Source: Purshia tridentata
Taxonomy: Eukaryota > Streptophyta > Magnoliopsida > Rosales > Rosaceae
Reading direction: 5' to 3'
Assembly: GCA_003254885.1 (NCBI GenBank)
Contig: QANT01003805.1
Location: 39,059-103,058 of the forward strand
DNA: 64,000 nt
Each line of letters starts with the position of its first letter. Positions within the stretch are counted from its first letter, which is position 1. Under the pieces are notes generated by a model, which made no database searches, was not told where the DNA came from, and worked only from the letters and a program-made list of their open reading frames with translations. The translations under genes were made by a program, and so were the position numbers. Positions 52,329 through 64,000 of this stretch are shown here, in pieces.

Positions 52329-54360
52329 TATTTTTAATGAATTTTTGTTGTTTTTTCGAAAAAAATAAAGCCAATTGCTTTTTTGCAGAATTTTCATCCC
52401 AACTTTTATCAATGACCCACAAAAATATCTAACAAGAAATAAGATAGTTTAATAGTCAAAAGACTCAAAACTAAATATATTCATATAAATAAATAAGAGA
52501 TTGATAAGCCAATAAAATATTTATATTTCTGTGGACAAGTGCGCGGAGAGTGTGGAGAGTATAAGCCTTTTCCTAGTACCCCGCGGGTGTTGGTTACATG
52601 TCAACTTAATCATTGAGTAGAAAAGAGAAAAAACTTTAATTAATTAATTTATTGTAATAAGGAATCATTCTAGTAATATCCTTGGAAGATAGGTTTATGT
52701 TTTAACCACACACTTTATATATTTGACAATACACCTGGTCCCTTTTTCTCTTTTTCTTTTGATATCTGTAAATTCAAAGTTGAAACTTTGATCGATAACC
52801 CAAAAAAAAAAAAAACTTGAAAGTTGAAATCGGAAACTAACAATTTATTATTATTGATCTAAAATAAGAAAAACAAGACGTACACTTTTTTAATTTGGAT
52901 GTGCTTTCTCTTATTTGGTTATACACTGGCTCACTATATATTTGAATTTAATCTTTTTTAATTAAACATAAATGTCATGTAATTCGAAATTATAAAGGTC
53001 CATCATGGATATGATGAGCATGGATAACCCATATGGTAATGATACACCATAATTAATAGTGATTAACAACATTGCACTTAGAATACTCAATCTTTACCCC
53101 ACAAAAAAAAAAGCAGAGGAAAGCATATGTAATGTCTAGAAAGGTTCATGTTGCAAACTATTCACATATACAAAGAGGCAAAGGCCAAAAATTCATAGGT
53201 AAGCAAACTTAGTGCTCATTTAGTGGTGTATTGTATTCTTAAACCCAATTCTTATATCTCATGATATTTTTCTTATCGTCTGGTCTTGGTATCAACAAAG
53301 ACATGTTGAATGGCAACAAGGCATTCATTCACTTACATATATATATTAGAGGTCTTTTCTTTATTGACTTCGTCTCTAATCAAGACAATACATGTTACTA
53401 GGATCTCATAAAAGACATTAAAGAAGTCCACATAGATTTTGTTGGTATTGTAAAATTGGTACACGTCTAATCCATGCCCACACACAAATACACAATGCCA
53501 ACAAATAGGCCTTACCTAACATCATTACTTGGATAATTTTATTTGATTGTGGATTATGGATGCATGTTACTTCTTGTAAATTAATTGTTATGTACACTCA
53601 TAATATTTGAGAAAAAATATAATGGAATATATGGGAGGGTAAATATTGATATTTCATAAATTTACTTTTATATTAATGTTGCTTGAACTTTATCTCATAT
53701 TCAGATATGTAATTTTTTATTTTTTTATAAAGTTAGATGGGTTTGCAATTATCCATATCTCATCTCATGTGCCATAGAATGATTTGATGTAGATCGACCC
53801 ACAAAAATCCAAGATGAAAGACATCGTGTTTGTACCTTAGTAATTAGTATGGAAGTCCTAGTTCACTAATGTTTTGAGATGATGAATTGGCTTCTCCCTA
53901 GCTCCATACGCTGGAATGCCCCATGCAATTGGATAAGGAAAGCCAGAGAGTGAATGAGAGGTTCATAAGAATTCCTTATATTTTGTAATAATATATAAGA
54001 AATTTTTTTATTTGACTGACCAAAATAACAAATTGATCTGGTTGAGTTAAATATATTGATTGTAGTTTACATACTTGATCGACCTTCTAGCAAGGAAGCT
54101 ATCCCTCTAGTTTAAAGCCTCGTTTCGGACCATAAAAACAGATGGTTGAGTGGGCCGGTAGTTGTTTTCGTTGGCCATTCTCAAATCCACTTCTCCATTT
54201 TGAATTAGTAGACAATTTCAAGCTGAACCCAGAATAATTCAGGCTTCAGCCTTGAGGCCCTTGACCATGACCCATGTGGTCTGGAGCAAAACTCATTGAA
54301 ATTGATTAAGTATAGATTGCTGACGAGGCAGGTAGTTTTGTAATTGGGTCAATCTGGTAT

Positions 54361-54402
54361 GCTTGGTTTATGGGCTTGGTTTATGGGCTTGGTTTATGGG
54401 CT
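54361..54402. repeat. Three tandem copies of a 14-bp unit
   Basis: GCTTGGTTTATGGG is repeated three times head to tail. Non-coding. Confidence 0.85.
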
Positions 54403-54431
54403 GTAATTGTACTTGTAGTTCGTTAGTTGTC

Positions 54432-54640
54432 GGTTGGACTACTTACGGTATATGTTTTTTTGCATATTCTCATTCTTCGGCTTTTCTTGGTGGTGACTTG
54501 AAGGATAGAAGAATATAGAGAAGGGTCAATATCTGTTAGTTCCCAAGATGGTAATTCAGCACATTATCCCGTTAACAATGGCTATCACTGTGTTGAGTCT
54601 GTTGCTGTTGGTGCAATTGCCAGCAATCTTCTCCCACTGT
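54432..54640 (+). pseudogene. Duplicated 5' fragment of the CRCK3-like gene
   Basis: This 209-bp block matches 56338-56546, the proximal leader, start codon and signal-peptide exon of the CRCK3-like gene, with only scattered differences. It contains a start codon at 54548 followed by MAITVLSLLLLVQLP as in the real gene, but the frame then diverges and stops at 54695-54697 after 49 codons. No kinase exons follow within the 1.9 kb before the intact gene. It is a partial, non-functional copy, or a second promoter and leader if transcription still starts there. Confidence 0.8.
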
Positions 54641-56453
54641 GTTCCTGCAATTGTCTGTTACTGTGTTGTTGTGAATGCATTCCCTGTGTACTCTTAGTAC
54701 GAGCACGAAGCACGAATGAGCCAACCGGCCGGCCCGGCCTGTTATACACTCTCTACTTTCTTAACTCTATTATTGTGCCTTTTTTTATTATTTATCATTA
54801 CAATGATTTTATGTAAGTATTATGTAATTAACAATAATGATGTTAATTACATGACTTTTTTAATATGTATGCAATATGACTTTATTTAATAGTCAGATTT
54901 ACAAAAGAAAGGTAGGTAATCACATCAAATATTAATTTACTTTTTCATATTCTAACTTTTAATTATTTTTTAAGATTTTTGCTGAATGCGAGTGTAATTT
55001 TTTAATAATAATTTTGAGCTGAGGAATGACTATAGAATATAAACAATAAACTCTCAATTCAAAGAAAAAAAAAGTCATTATCTTCCAATGGATTGCAAAT
55101 GAAAGACTTAAGAAACTACAAAAAGTAAATTTAATTAACGACACTCAACATTAAAGCATGACTATTGATCATAATTCAAGTATACATCATAAAAAAAAAT
55201 TAATTATCTATTTAAAATGTTAATTTATTCTGATGATTGGAGTATGTATGAGGTTTGATAGGCAGAGAGAGTTGCCGAGCATTTTCGTTGAGAGTATACG
55301 ATTACTTATGTTATGTTGTACAAAAACTGACACAATCACTAAAAGGCCCCTGGGTTGGTGTCCCGGCAAGATGTATAGTTCCCGACGGTCAACAATCAAC
55401 AATCAACAATCAACGATCAACGTTGTCCAAAATTGAGGTTATCATTTATTAATACATAGAGACGGCCATGAGTTACATCAGAGTCCACCATATTCTCGTC
55501 ACAGTAAGGCCGGTCTTTGTTTCTTTTTTTGCTTTGCAACAATAAAGCATCAGCTTCGTCTTTAATATTTCACGACTCAGCCGCCCTCTATATTAAGGTT
55601 TGGCTCCTTCCCTGTAAATTCAGTGCTTTTCTTTTGCTTTTTCATTTTTTTAATGCTAAGCTACTTATAACAATTCAGTACTATTTGGGTTGCCTTTGAA
55701 GCTGTCTTGTTCTTTGTATAGAGCTTCTAAATGTTGGGGTTTTGAGTTTGGCTGGCTTTTCATATGGTTTTGTGGTTTTTTGAATTGGGTATCAAGCAAG
55801 TCGTTACAAGTTTAGACAATTTGATGCTTTGAGGTCTTGTGATTGGTTTGGGGCTACTGTTCAAGCTGGGTTTTAATTCCGTTTCCAATTTGTGAACTAG
55901 GTATTGAAGGCTTTGATTGAGCTCTGTGGACACTTTAAGAAATTGAACACTCTAGCATGGAGAACTTTGTAGATATGTGAACTTACCTGTATGGAGCCAT
56001 CTGAAGACATGCTACTCAATTATCAACCCTTTGTCTATTGAAAGTTTCAACTAGTCCTGAGACTCCAAATTGCTCAGTTCAGTGGCTGTTAGTGGCTGTT
56101 ACATATCGGACTTGCCCTGTTTTGATGAATTTGTATCAGTATCAGTAACATTACTGGCCAAAAAGAAAACTGCCAGTAACTTTGATCAGCTCCTTTCTTG
56201 TTTGAGGTTCTCTGCTTTGTCAATCTGGTGAACTGGGTTTTGCAGACTTTGCCGGTATTTGAAAGTACCGATCTTGCATGTTCAGAGCACTCGGAATGGT
56301 TGAACTTAAAATTAGTGGGCTTTGAAATCTCTTTATTGGTTGGACTACTTATAGTATATGTTTTTTTGCATATTCTCATTCTTTGGCTTCTCTTGGTGGT
56401 GACTTGAAGAATAGAAGAATATAGAGAAGGGTCAATATCTGTTAATTCACAAG
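54641..56453. other. Upstream region and probable long leader of the CRCK3-like gene
   Basis: AT-rich to 55500, with a short (CAACAAT)n-like run near 55389-55420. From about 55560 the composition changes to leader-like, with a possible TATA element CTATATTAAG at 55588-55597. No independent gene is supported. If transcription starts near 55620 the leader would be about 800 bases, with upstream ATGs or a leader intron. Confidence 0.4.
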
Positions 56454-59400
56454 ATGGTAATTGAGCACATTATCCCGTTAAGAATGGCTATCACTGTGTT
56501 GAGTCTGTTGCTGTTGGTGCAATTGCCACCAGTCTATGCCACTTTGTTTGCCATACAGTCAAATATTTGTAGTGATCACATAGCCTATTCAAATTCTGAT
56601 GGTCATGAATTGTTTTACATAAATGGAAATTCAGTAGAGAAAGCTTTATTCTGTGAGGCTCTTCAAACATACTATGCAAATGGTTGCATTTTGAAGGGCT
56701 ACCTCGAAAGTAATCATTGTGTATCAGACCTTTCACTAGGTATGCATTAAAATGATATGTTGCTTGGGTTTCTTGATTTTGATGCTATTATACTCCATAC
56801 TTGGAACTTAGATAAATGTTTTAGGAAATAGGACCTTTATTAAGTGTTACTGTTTTTGCAGTTGGGTTTCCATTGAAGACAGGAAGGAAGCTTTTGCAAA
56901 AGGAGTCAAGGGATGAATCCACTGTCTACAATAGAAAAGAAAAGAACAAATTTGCATCTCTGTCAATGACCACAAAAGTTGGAATAGCAGCAAGTGGACT
57001 GTCTTTTATGTGTTGTGTTTTCCTTTGTCCCTGCTTTTACAAAAAAAGGAAAGAAAATGCTCACAAAGTTCTTGCTAAGGACCCAATTTCAAGTGAGTCT
57101 CTTATATCTTTCCATCTATGTAATAACGAAATCCATAACTATAGGTTATCGGTTGCTATAGATGGGACTCACCAATGATATTCCAGTTTAATACTTGAAT
57201 GCATTTAATCAAATTTAAATTAACAGTTCTTTCAAACTTGTCCATATTCTTTTATTTACAATTCTGCAAACAATTGCATTTTCATTACCACTGGTTAGTC
57301 TGTCCCAATATTAGCTGCTCCTTACAATGTCTTTTTTTTTTTCCCCCTTTTTCTCTTGTTTCATATTCTGCTGTTAATGCTAAAATTGCAGTGGATTCAG
57401 CTTCTTCTTTGGAAATGAATTCTGCTCCTGAAAAGATCCCGGCCAGTCCACATCGTGTGCCACCTAGTCCTAGATTCTCAATGTCTCCAAAACTCACTAG
57501 ACTTGGATCAGTACACCTCAATCTGAGTCAGATTGCTAGAGCAACGCGCAACTTCTCTAAATCACAGCAAATTGGTGAAGGAGGTTTTGGAACTGTCTAC
57601 AAAGCCCGGCTAGCTGATGGCCAAGTGGTTTCTATAAAACGAGCAAAGAAGGTATGGATTGTTCATAGTCTTCAAACTTTGATATGGTTATTCAGTGAAA
57701 AATTGACGCTTTCCACTTTGTTTATGAATGGAAATACCATCTTGGTGACATGCTAGGTAGTAAAACACTGGTAACACCACTCAGGCACTCACAGTTCGTT
57801 ATAATTGATGGTCCTGTGGTAGTTGGTAGCACAACTAGATGGTCTTTGAGTTTGTTTTATTTTCCATTTATTTTGTATGTAAGTTTTGTTCAGTAATATT
57901 TTGAAATGACAAAGTTTTATGGTTTCACTTTTAAGGAATCAAGGGCAATATAAAAAAATAAAAATAAAATCACAACTAATAAGTAATTGGATCCTGCGGT
58001 TGCTTTAATGGCCAATGGATTAATTGTGTTTGGTTTAGGAAAGAAACCTGTTATAGTTGTATGTAAATAAACACTAAAGTGGGGTTACATAGTAGGATTC
58101 TCTCTATTGCATAATTTGTTATGAACTTACTAATTTTGCATGTCATTTAAATGAGGTTGGCAATGTTGCCATCAAACAATTTAGTTGCTTAGGGAAATTT
58201 TTTATTCTCGTGTCAGTTACTCCCTCGAATGATTGCTATTTTGTTTTAACATTTTAACTGTCATAGGAGCACTTCGAGAATCTGCAAACTGAATTCAGTA
58301 GTGAAGTTGAACTTCTGGCCAAAATTGATCATCGAAATCTTGTAAAGCTACTAGGTTATGTAGATGAAGGAAATGAACGTCTTATCATCACAGAGTATGT
58401 GCCAAACGGTTCTCTTAGAGAACATTTGGATGGTAAGCTTACTTAAATCATAAAAAGAGCTAATTCTAATCTAGAAAATGATGCTATAATGGATGATTAT
58501 GCTGTTGCAATGACAGGTGAGCATGGGAAAATTCTAGAGTTCAATCAGAGACTTGAAATTGCCATTGATGTTGCTCATGCCCTAACCTATCTTCATCTAT
58601 ATGCAGGTAACAGAACTCTCCAATTATTATACTTGCATGTTGGATTGATGGAATTTTAAAGACCCACCTTTTTTTTTTTTCCTTTTGGGATGAAGAATTG
58701 ACTTTGGAATCTTAACTGTATGGACTTATAATTCCCCATCTTTGTTTTAGACTGTAACAATTCTTACCAACTAGCTATTAGTCTAGTCATATTTGGTTTT
58801 TTGGTGCCCAATAACATCCTATACAAAAATAGCTTATGCCCATAGACCTATGTATCATTTTGGAGACGTAACTTGCACATTATGGTGTGTGATTCTGACA
58901 ACATATATTTTATTGGTTTTCATTTCACAACATGATTGATACCTAATCTGTTATTCATCTGACAACAGAAAAACAAATCATCCATCGAGACGTGAAGTCA
59001 TCCAACATTCTTTTGACAGAAAGCATGAGAGCCAAAGTGGCCGATTTTGGGTTTGCTAGGCTTGGTCCAATGGATTCAGATCGAACACACATTTCAACCA
59101 AAGTGAAAGGAACTGTTGGTTACCTAGACCCTGAGTATATGAAAACCTATCAACTCACCCCAAAAAGTGATGTTTACTCATTTGGGATATTACTTATAGA
59201 GATTGTGACTGGTCGTCGTCCAGTGGAGTTGAAGAGACCTGTTGAAGAACGGGTGACACTTAGATGGGTAAAGAACTTCTATTCCACTGATAAGTAATTG
59301 ATTTTCTAGCACATCTTTAAAAGTTAAGAGCGTGGAAAAACATACATGACATGTTTGCAGGAGTAATCATCTTTCATGGGTTACCTTCCTCGTTCTGACC

Positions 59401-59660
59401 CAATTAAATTTATCCTATAATTATTTAGTTCTGGATTTGAAATTGTGCAGGCCTTCAAGAAGTATAATGAAGGAAGTGTGGTGGAATTGGTTGATCCTGC
59501 TATGGAGGAAGCTGTAGATGCAGAGGTGCTCATGAAAATTTTTGATTTGGCTATCCACTGTGCAGCCCCCATTCGAGCTGATCGGCCGGACATGAAAACA
59601 GTGGGAGAGCAGTTGTGGACAATAAGGGCAGACTATCTTAGAAGTGTTAAGAGAGGATAG
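56454..59660 (+). CDS. CRCK3: Calmodulin-binding receptor-like kinase (CRCK3-like)
   Basis: Ser/Thr kinase of the calmodulin-binding receptor-like cytoplasmic kinase group. In Arabidopsis, CRCK3 is a substrate of the MPK4 cascade and is guarded by the NLR SUMM2. Seven exons: 56454-56739, 56862-57092, 57392-57651, 58267-58432, 58517-58606, 58969-59267 and 59451-59660, giving 513 residues, close to AtCRCK3. The start could be 56454 or Met11 at 56484, which opens a signal peptide (AITVLSLLLLVQLPPVYA). A Cys-containing ectodomain follows, then a transmembrane helix at residues 135-155. The Ser/Pro-rich juxtamembrane segment (SPHRVPPSPRF) has SP sites suited to MAP kinases. The kinase domain has GEGGFGTVYKA (234-244), Lys255, HRDVKSSN (350-357), DFG (370-372) and YLDPEYMKTYQLTPKSDVYS. 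All catalytic residues are present. Calmodulin binding is inferred from the family. Confidence 0.92.
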
Positions 59661-60343
59661 TCTAATTTGAGAGGCATCTCTCCCCCTCACTCTGATTTAA
59701 TGAGTGTTATCCAACTTACCCTGTAAAAAAAATTTGGTTTCAGACAGTTTGCTTTTGATTTTGGCCTTTTTCTCATCATCAATTTTCACTATTGAACATA
59801 CATTTGGATTATAATTTTCCTTTTCCTTCTAAAAACTAGTTTTTGCATATTGAGGAGAATAAAAAAGAAACGACAAATACATCCATACTTATATGTGGAG
59901 AACTCTTGCATTTGATTATATGGAATGATCGACTCTGTTTGCCACTCCATAATGAAAGGCCTTTGCAGTTTACATATATAATTTACCAAAGCCAACTGAT
60001 CAACATGCCCTTATCACTACTGTTCAGCACTTTAAAGAGAACTTTTCCAGTTAAATACTGAACTGAATAATTTATTGTTCCGCAATGTACAAATGCTTCA
60101 GCAAAGAGCAAAACTGCCACATTTCATGGTTCATCAAGAGACAATAGAGTGCCTCGTCAAGTTGTGTTGTGTATTACATAAATTCAGATATTATACACTA
60201 CTGCCCTTTAATTCTTGCGCTCTAGAATATCCATGAAGAATTGCCGGAGTTGTCTGTGATTCGGTAACCCAGAGCAGAGCTCAAATAAGACTAATTACAA
60301 ACCTTTTTCTTCAAAGGCAACCACTATGCTAGACTGAGATGCC
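59661..60343. other. Intergenic spacer between convergent genes
   Basis: Holds the 3' UTRs of the CRCK3-like gene (+) and the CLC gene (-). No other feature was seen. Confidence 0.5.
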
Positions 60344-63300
60344 CTAAAAGATTTTACTCGGAGGGGGCAGCCGGAATCTCAATCTTTTCCACCTGCTCCT
60401 TACCAGCATAGGGTGCAAGCTCAGTATATGTTCTGGCATGAAGTCGTGCCTTGTCAATATACCCACTACAGGAGATCTCTGCAAATGAGCAGTAAAGTTA
60501 TTACAAGAAATAAGAAAAGCTGGGAGAAAGATTAACTAGTAACAGACAGTAAATATGTATATGTGGAATTTAGATATTGAGCACTATAGTGGCATAGCAG
60601 CATACACATAAGATACAGAAGGCATTACTGGCAAATTGTTCACTCTAATCGGTCAAACCTGGATCTACTAGGTAGGCCCATTGCTCAGAAATTGAAGAAA
60701 AAAGAAAAATAGCATGACCAGTGAATCTTATAGCAGAACCAGTGAATATTTGGCATTAGAAATTATTCAAACTAGATGGATTGATATATGATAAGCACAA
60801 GAAGCGGTGATTCATATGTAGCACAGCCATAATGTGGACTACAAAATTAAGACGGGAAAAATCACTTACGCTGGACATCTTTGGTATCACTAGAAGGTGC
60901 CTTAAACCAACTTCTCGGAAAAGTATGAGGGCCTTTGCCAGCGACATTGTCTCCACAACAGTATAAGGTGAAGCATTAGTAAATGGATGCAAGTCTATGA
61001 ACATTTCCATCTCCTCCTCAGTCAATACTATGTCTTCTATCTTGTCACCATTGCCTGAACCCCTCTTTGCAAAATCCTCTGATGAAAACTGTTTAAATGC
61101 ATCGGTGGTAGTTGGCACTGGGGTAGACACGAAAGATTTCTTCTTCAACAATTCAATAAGATGGGCACGGAGGATTATACCAAACAAAACAGGGGATTCA
61201 GAAAGTGGAGGCTCATCTATTACGGGGAACCCATTATGCCTTGTAGTTCTTAGAACATGTACTATATTACCAACCTTCTCAATTCCATGAAAGAGTTGAA
61301 GTGGCCCTGTTACTACATCACCTACGGTCAGGTGCCTCATATATGGTTCAACATGAGCCTCTAGATACGGAAAACCCTTTGCTTTCATAATAAGATCATA
61401 TATATTGCTATTGAAAGCATCAGCTACCGTCTTGGAAACAAGAAGTACCACCATTACCAATGGTAGCAATAGTAGATTATTGGTCAATTCCAGAATAATT
61501 ACACATAGAGAGACAGTCATCCTCATGGTTCCACCAAGTAAAGAAGCCGCACCCAACACAGCATAGAGGCCATGATTGAGATTTGTGTGTGAACCAACTA
61601 ACATTCCTACAAAACGTCCATAAGATGCCCCAGTCACAATAACAGGTACAAAAAGACCAGCAGGAGCAACAATCCCATAGCTAAGGATACTTAAGAAAAA
61701 GCAGGTGACAAAAAATATCAGCATTGAGGAATAATGAAACTCGGAATCTGTGTTTTTGCTGAAAAGGTTTCTAATAGCATCATCGTTTGTGTTAAATATG
61801 AGGCTAGCAAGGTCATTATAGTAACCAGGAGGACATTGGAACTTCTTGTAGTTACCAGACCGTCCAATTGTAGGACAGGCTTCTAATGCTGTAGATGGGC
61901 AAGGCCGACAAGTAGCAAGCCATGGTAATCCAAAGAGAAGACAAGATGTGAAAATGGAGATTGAGGCAGCCATGAGAATTTTAAAAAATATGCCTTTCCT
62001 GGAAAAAGTAAAACAAAGGGGATTGCAGTCAGTAAATTACGGTGTTCTACAACATTTTGAAAACACTAATAATGCAAAATGTGCAGACATCACTGAGCCA
62101 AATGCTTACTCATTGATGAGATTGTATAGTCGGAGAACTTTTGTTAATAGAGAATTATATAAGCTCCCCAATATGCCCCCTACAAATCCAAGGGCGAGCA
62201 CAGGAGGCACATCCGCAAGGTGATAAGACATATTTGCTGAGTAGACATCAAACATTATCAGCCCCCCTGTACCAAATAGCCCGCATTTTCCACTTAAGCA
62301 AACATCAATCAGAGCCCGGAGCACAATCGCAATCACAGCTGTTGTAAAGAAAGCTCTCCACAGAAGGGCACTTCTCCACCTACAGAACAAAATAATGGTT
62401 GGATTCAATTAATTATAAGATTTTTAACAAAATGATACAAACAAGTATGACTAGAGAGGTTCATGTACCAAGATGCCATCTCCTCAAAAGCAAACAGCAC
62501 ACCACCAACAGGGGAACGGAAAGAGGCTGCGATTCCCGCAGCTGCCCCACATGTTACGAGATCCCGACGGTCTCGATCATTCTTGAAATATCGTAGCCAT
62601 TTCCATGTCAAACCGTACTTCTTTGATCCACCCTGACTCAACAATGACGCAACACATGCGCCAGTGTGCACCATGGGCCCTGCCTTTCCAATTAGAAGAG
62701 ATGAAGATACAGCAGTAACACTGCCGACAATCTGTTCATTGCGGAAAAAGAAAATTAAGAATCCAAATTTCTGTCAAATTATTTACATTCTAGACAACTA
62801 AAGAAATTATGCTAAATTTCAAGGTGTACCATCAACTTTCAAATACAAGGTGCTAAATTTCACAAATTACGGAAACCCTATTGTAAATGGCAAAAGTCAT
62901 TGAATTACGCATTTTACACAATCAAAAAGCACCGAAAGCAGCAGCGTCACCTTAACAACCAAAGTCCGCGTAGAATAAATTCCCGGCGCATCGACACCGT
63001 TCAGGTAAGCCTTCACCTCCGGTATGCCGGACCCAACAGCCTCCGGCGCCACGAGAGCCGTGATCGTAGACGCAAACAGAGTGAGACCCAAGTTGGAAAG
63101 GAAGAAGACAGCAAAAGCCGGCAAAAACCTGTTTCCCACACACACACACGAAAAAAACCCAAAAATCAAATTACAAAAATGAAACATACAAAAACCAAAA
63201 GGAATTGAATTCTGAAATTGAAGGTACCTGCGCTGCAACATCAAGTTGGAGGTGACGACGAATTTTATGCCGGCGAGGTTTTCGACGGCGAGGTTGTTGC

Positions 63301-63595
63301 CAAAGGCGATGAGGGCGACGATGAGGCCAATGAGAAAGCACGAGAGCCACTTCATGAATATGTACTGGAACACGAAGAGCTTCCCGCGGCTCCTCCAGTC
63401 CTGCTTGAAGAACTCGTTCTCCAAAATCTCGTAGTCGAGGCTTTCGACGGGGCAGACATTGGCGCCGACGAGGGCCACCTGCGACAACGAGTTCCGGGCC
63501 GACCGGTTGCCGGAGATTAAGGGGAAGGTGATGGATTCCGGGTCCTCTGAAATGAGGTTCCCGTAGTTGTGGTTGCTGTTGCCGTTGCTAGTCAT
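60344..63595 (-). CDS. CLC-G: CLC-family anion channel/transporter (CLC-g/CLC-c clade)
   Basis: Intracellular membrane anion transporter. Arabidopsis CLC-c and CLC-g act at the vacuolar membrane in chloride handling and salt tolerance. Six exons: 63595-63228, 63128-62951, 62731-62469, 62379-62110, 61998-60870 and 60478-60344, giving 780 residues, full length. The N-terminus carries VGANVCPVESLDYEILENEF. The selectivity motif is GSGIPE (155-160) with Ser, the chloride-type residue, not the Pro of nitrate-selective CLC-a. The second motif is GKAGPMVHTGAC, with Ala199 at the gating-glutamate position, as I recall for CLC-g rather than CLC-c. The pore continues with YGIVAPAGLFVPVIVTGASY. Two C-terminal CBS domains are visible (around LTVGDVVTGPLQLFHGIEKV and from SPYTVVETMSLAKAL to VVGILTRHDFMPEHIL). 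The last exon is tiny but essential to complete CBS2. Confidence 0.94.
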
Positions 63596-63730
63596 TGTTT
63601 TGGTTTTGCAGAGGTTAAGCTCCGGCTACAGCGAAGCATCTAAGTCCGAGTCATGAGTCAGAACTGAACTCGGAAGGTGGTGTTAGAATTTGAGTGAGTG
63701 ATGTGCTAGCTATTATTTCTGTTCAATAAA
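63596..63730. other. CLC gene leader and proximal promoter
   Basis: Short region between the CLC start codon and the MITE-like sequence; no clear TATA box was seen on the minus strand. Confidence 0.35.
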
Positions 63731-64000
63731 GTTGTAGGCTCCGTTTGGGATCTTAGTGAAACACCCAAAAGCTGCAGTGAGTGGTCACTCACAACAGTTT
63801 TAGCGTTTGGTAAAAATTAAAAAACTGTAGTGACTCACAATTTGAGGTCACTCACTACAAAAACTCACTACAACTTGAAACCTGTTTTTCAAAACTGTAG
63901 TGAGTGAAAGTTGTAGGCTCCTATATTAAAATATTTTTTTTACCCACTATGTCCTCAATGTTTTCACAAATTCAGAAAAAATATCCTAACATGTTCCACC
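63731..64000. mobile_element. Probable MITE, truncated by the window end
   Basis: Begins TAGGCTCCGTTTGGGA, a terminus style (GGCTCCGTTTGG) typical of small plant DNA transposons. It then shows repeated and inverted GTGAGTG/CACTCAC motifs (63777-63792, and again around 63819-63870 and 63899-63907) and a second GTTGTAGGCTCC at about 63909. The other end lies beyond the window, so superfamily and target duplication cannot be determined. Confidence 0.45.

Larger units (their letters stand above)
51650..54431. other. SPS promoter and AT-rich intergenic DNA
   Basis: Contains the SPS leader and promoter, a 72-bp tandem duplication at 52185-52328, and a triple 14-bp repeat at 54361-54402. No supported gene in about 2.8 kb. 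Confidence 0.45.

Overview
This is a nuclear plant chromosome segment. The genes carry GT-AG introns of plant size, the intergenic DNA is AT-rich, and every recognisable product belongs to a flowering-plant family. Gene content and structure suggest a eudicot, most likely a woody Rosaceae (Prunus-like), but the species call is inference only. I saw no rRNA, no convincing tRNA, no CRISPR array and no bacterial-type operon.

Layout, left to right. (1) 1199-6644 (+): CCR4-NOT subunit 10 homologue. (2) 10062-10835 (-): a hybrid proline-rich cell-wall protein. (3) 10.9-16.4 kb is a gene-poor stretch holding a probable solo LTR (12317-13109, 5-bp target duplication), an inverted GA/CT microsatellite pair, and an F-box/LRR-like relic split by a non-autonomous hAT element (15010-15625) with a perfect 8-bp target duplication. 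(4) 16460-18851 (-): BSD-domain protein. (5) 20135-24073 (-): ANTH clathrin adaptor of the At5g35200/PICALM3 type, 15 exons. (6) 27991-34704 (-): NAA35/MAK10, the NatC auxiliary subunit, 16 exons. (7) 35223-37628 (-): a decayed GT47 exostosin-type glycosyltransferase, next to its intact paralogue at 38430-40143 (-). (8) 42275-44126 (-): HHP4-like heptahelical PAQR protein. (9) 46065-51649 (-): complete sucrose-phosphate synthase, 13 exons. (10) 54432-54640: a duplicated, dead copy of the 5' end of the next gene. (11) 56454-59660 (+): CRCK3-like calmodulin-binding receptor-like kinase. (12) 60344-63595 (-): CLC-g-like anion channel/transporter. (13) From about 63731 to the window end: the start of a probable MITE.

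The genes are independent housekeeping or signalling loci and do not form a pathway cluster. They cover mRNA deadenylation, N-terminal acetylation, clathrin endocytosis, sucrose synthesis, wall glycosylation, immune-kinase signalling and vacuolar anion transport. Exon coordinates were set by hand from splice sites plus frame continuity. Every multi-exon model except the GT47 pseudogene closes in frame to a length normal for its family.

I did not find a convincing undescribed system. The observations most worth checking are the GT47 pseudogene with three independent lesions, the 209-bp duplication of the CRCK3 5' end, the hAT insertion inside an F-box/LRR relic, the solo LTR, the alanine at the CLC gating-glutamate position, and two GC-AG introns.
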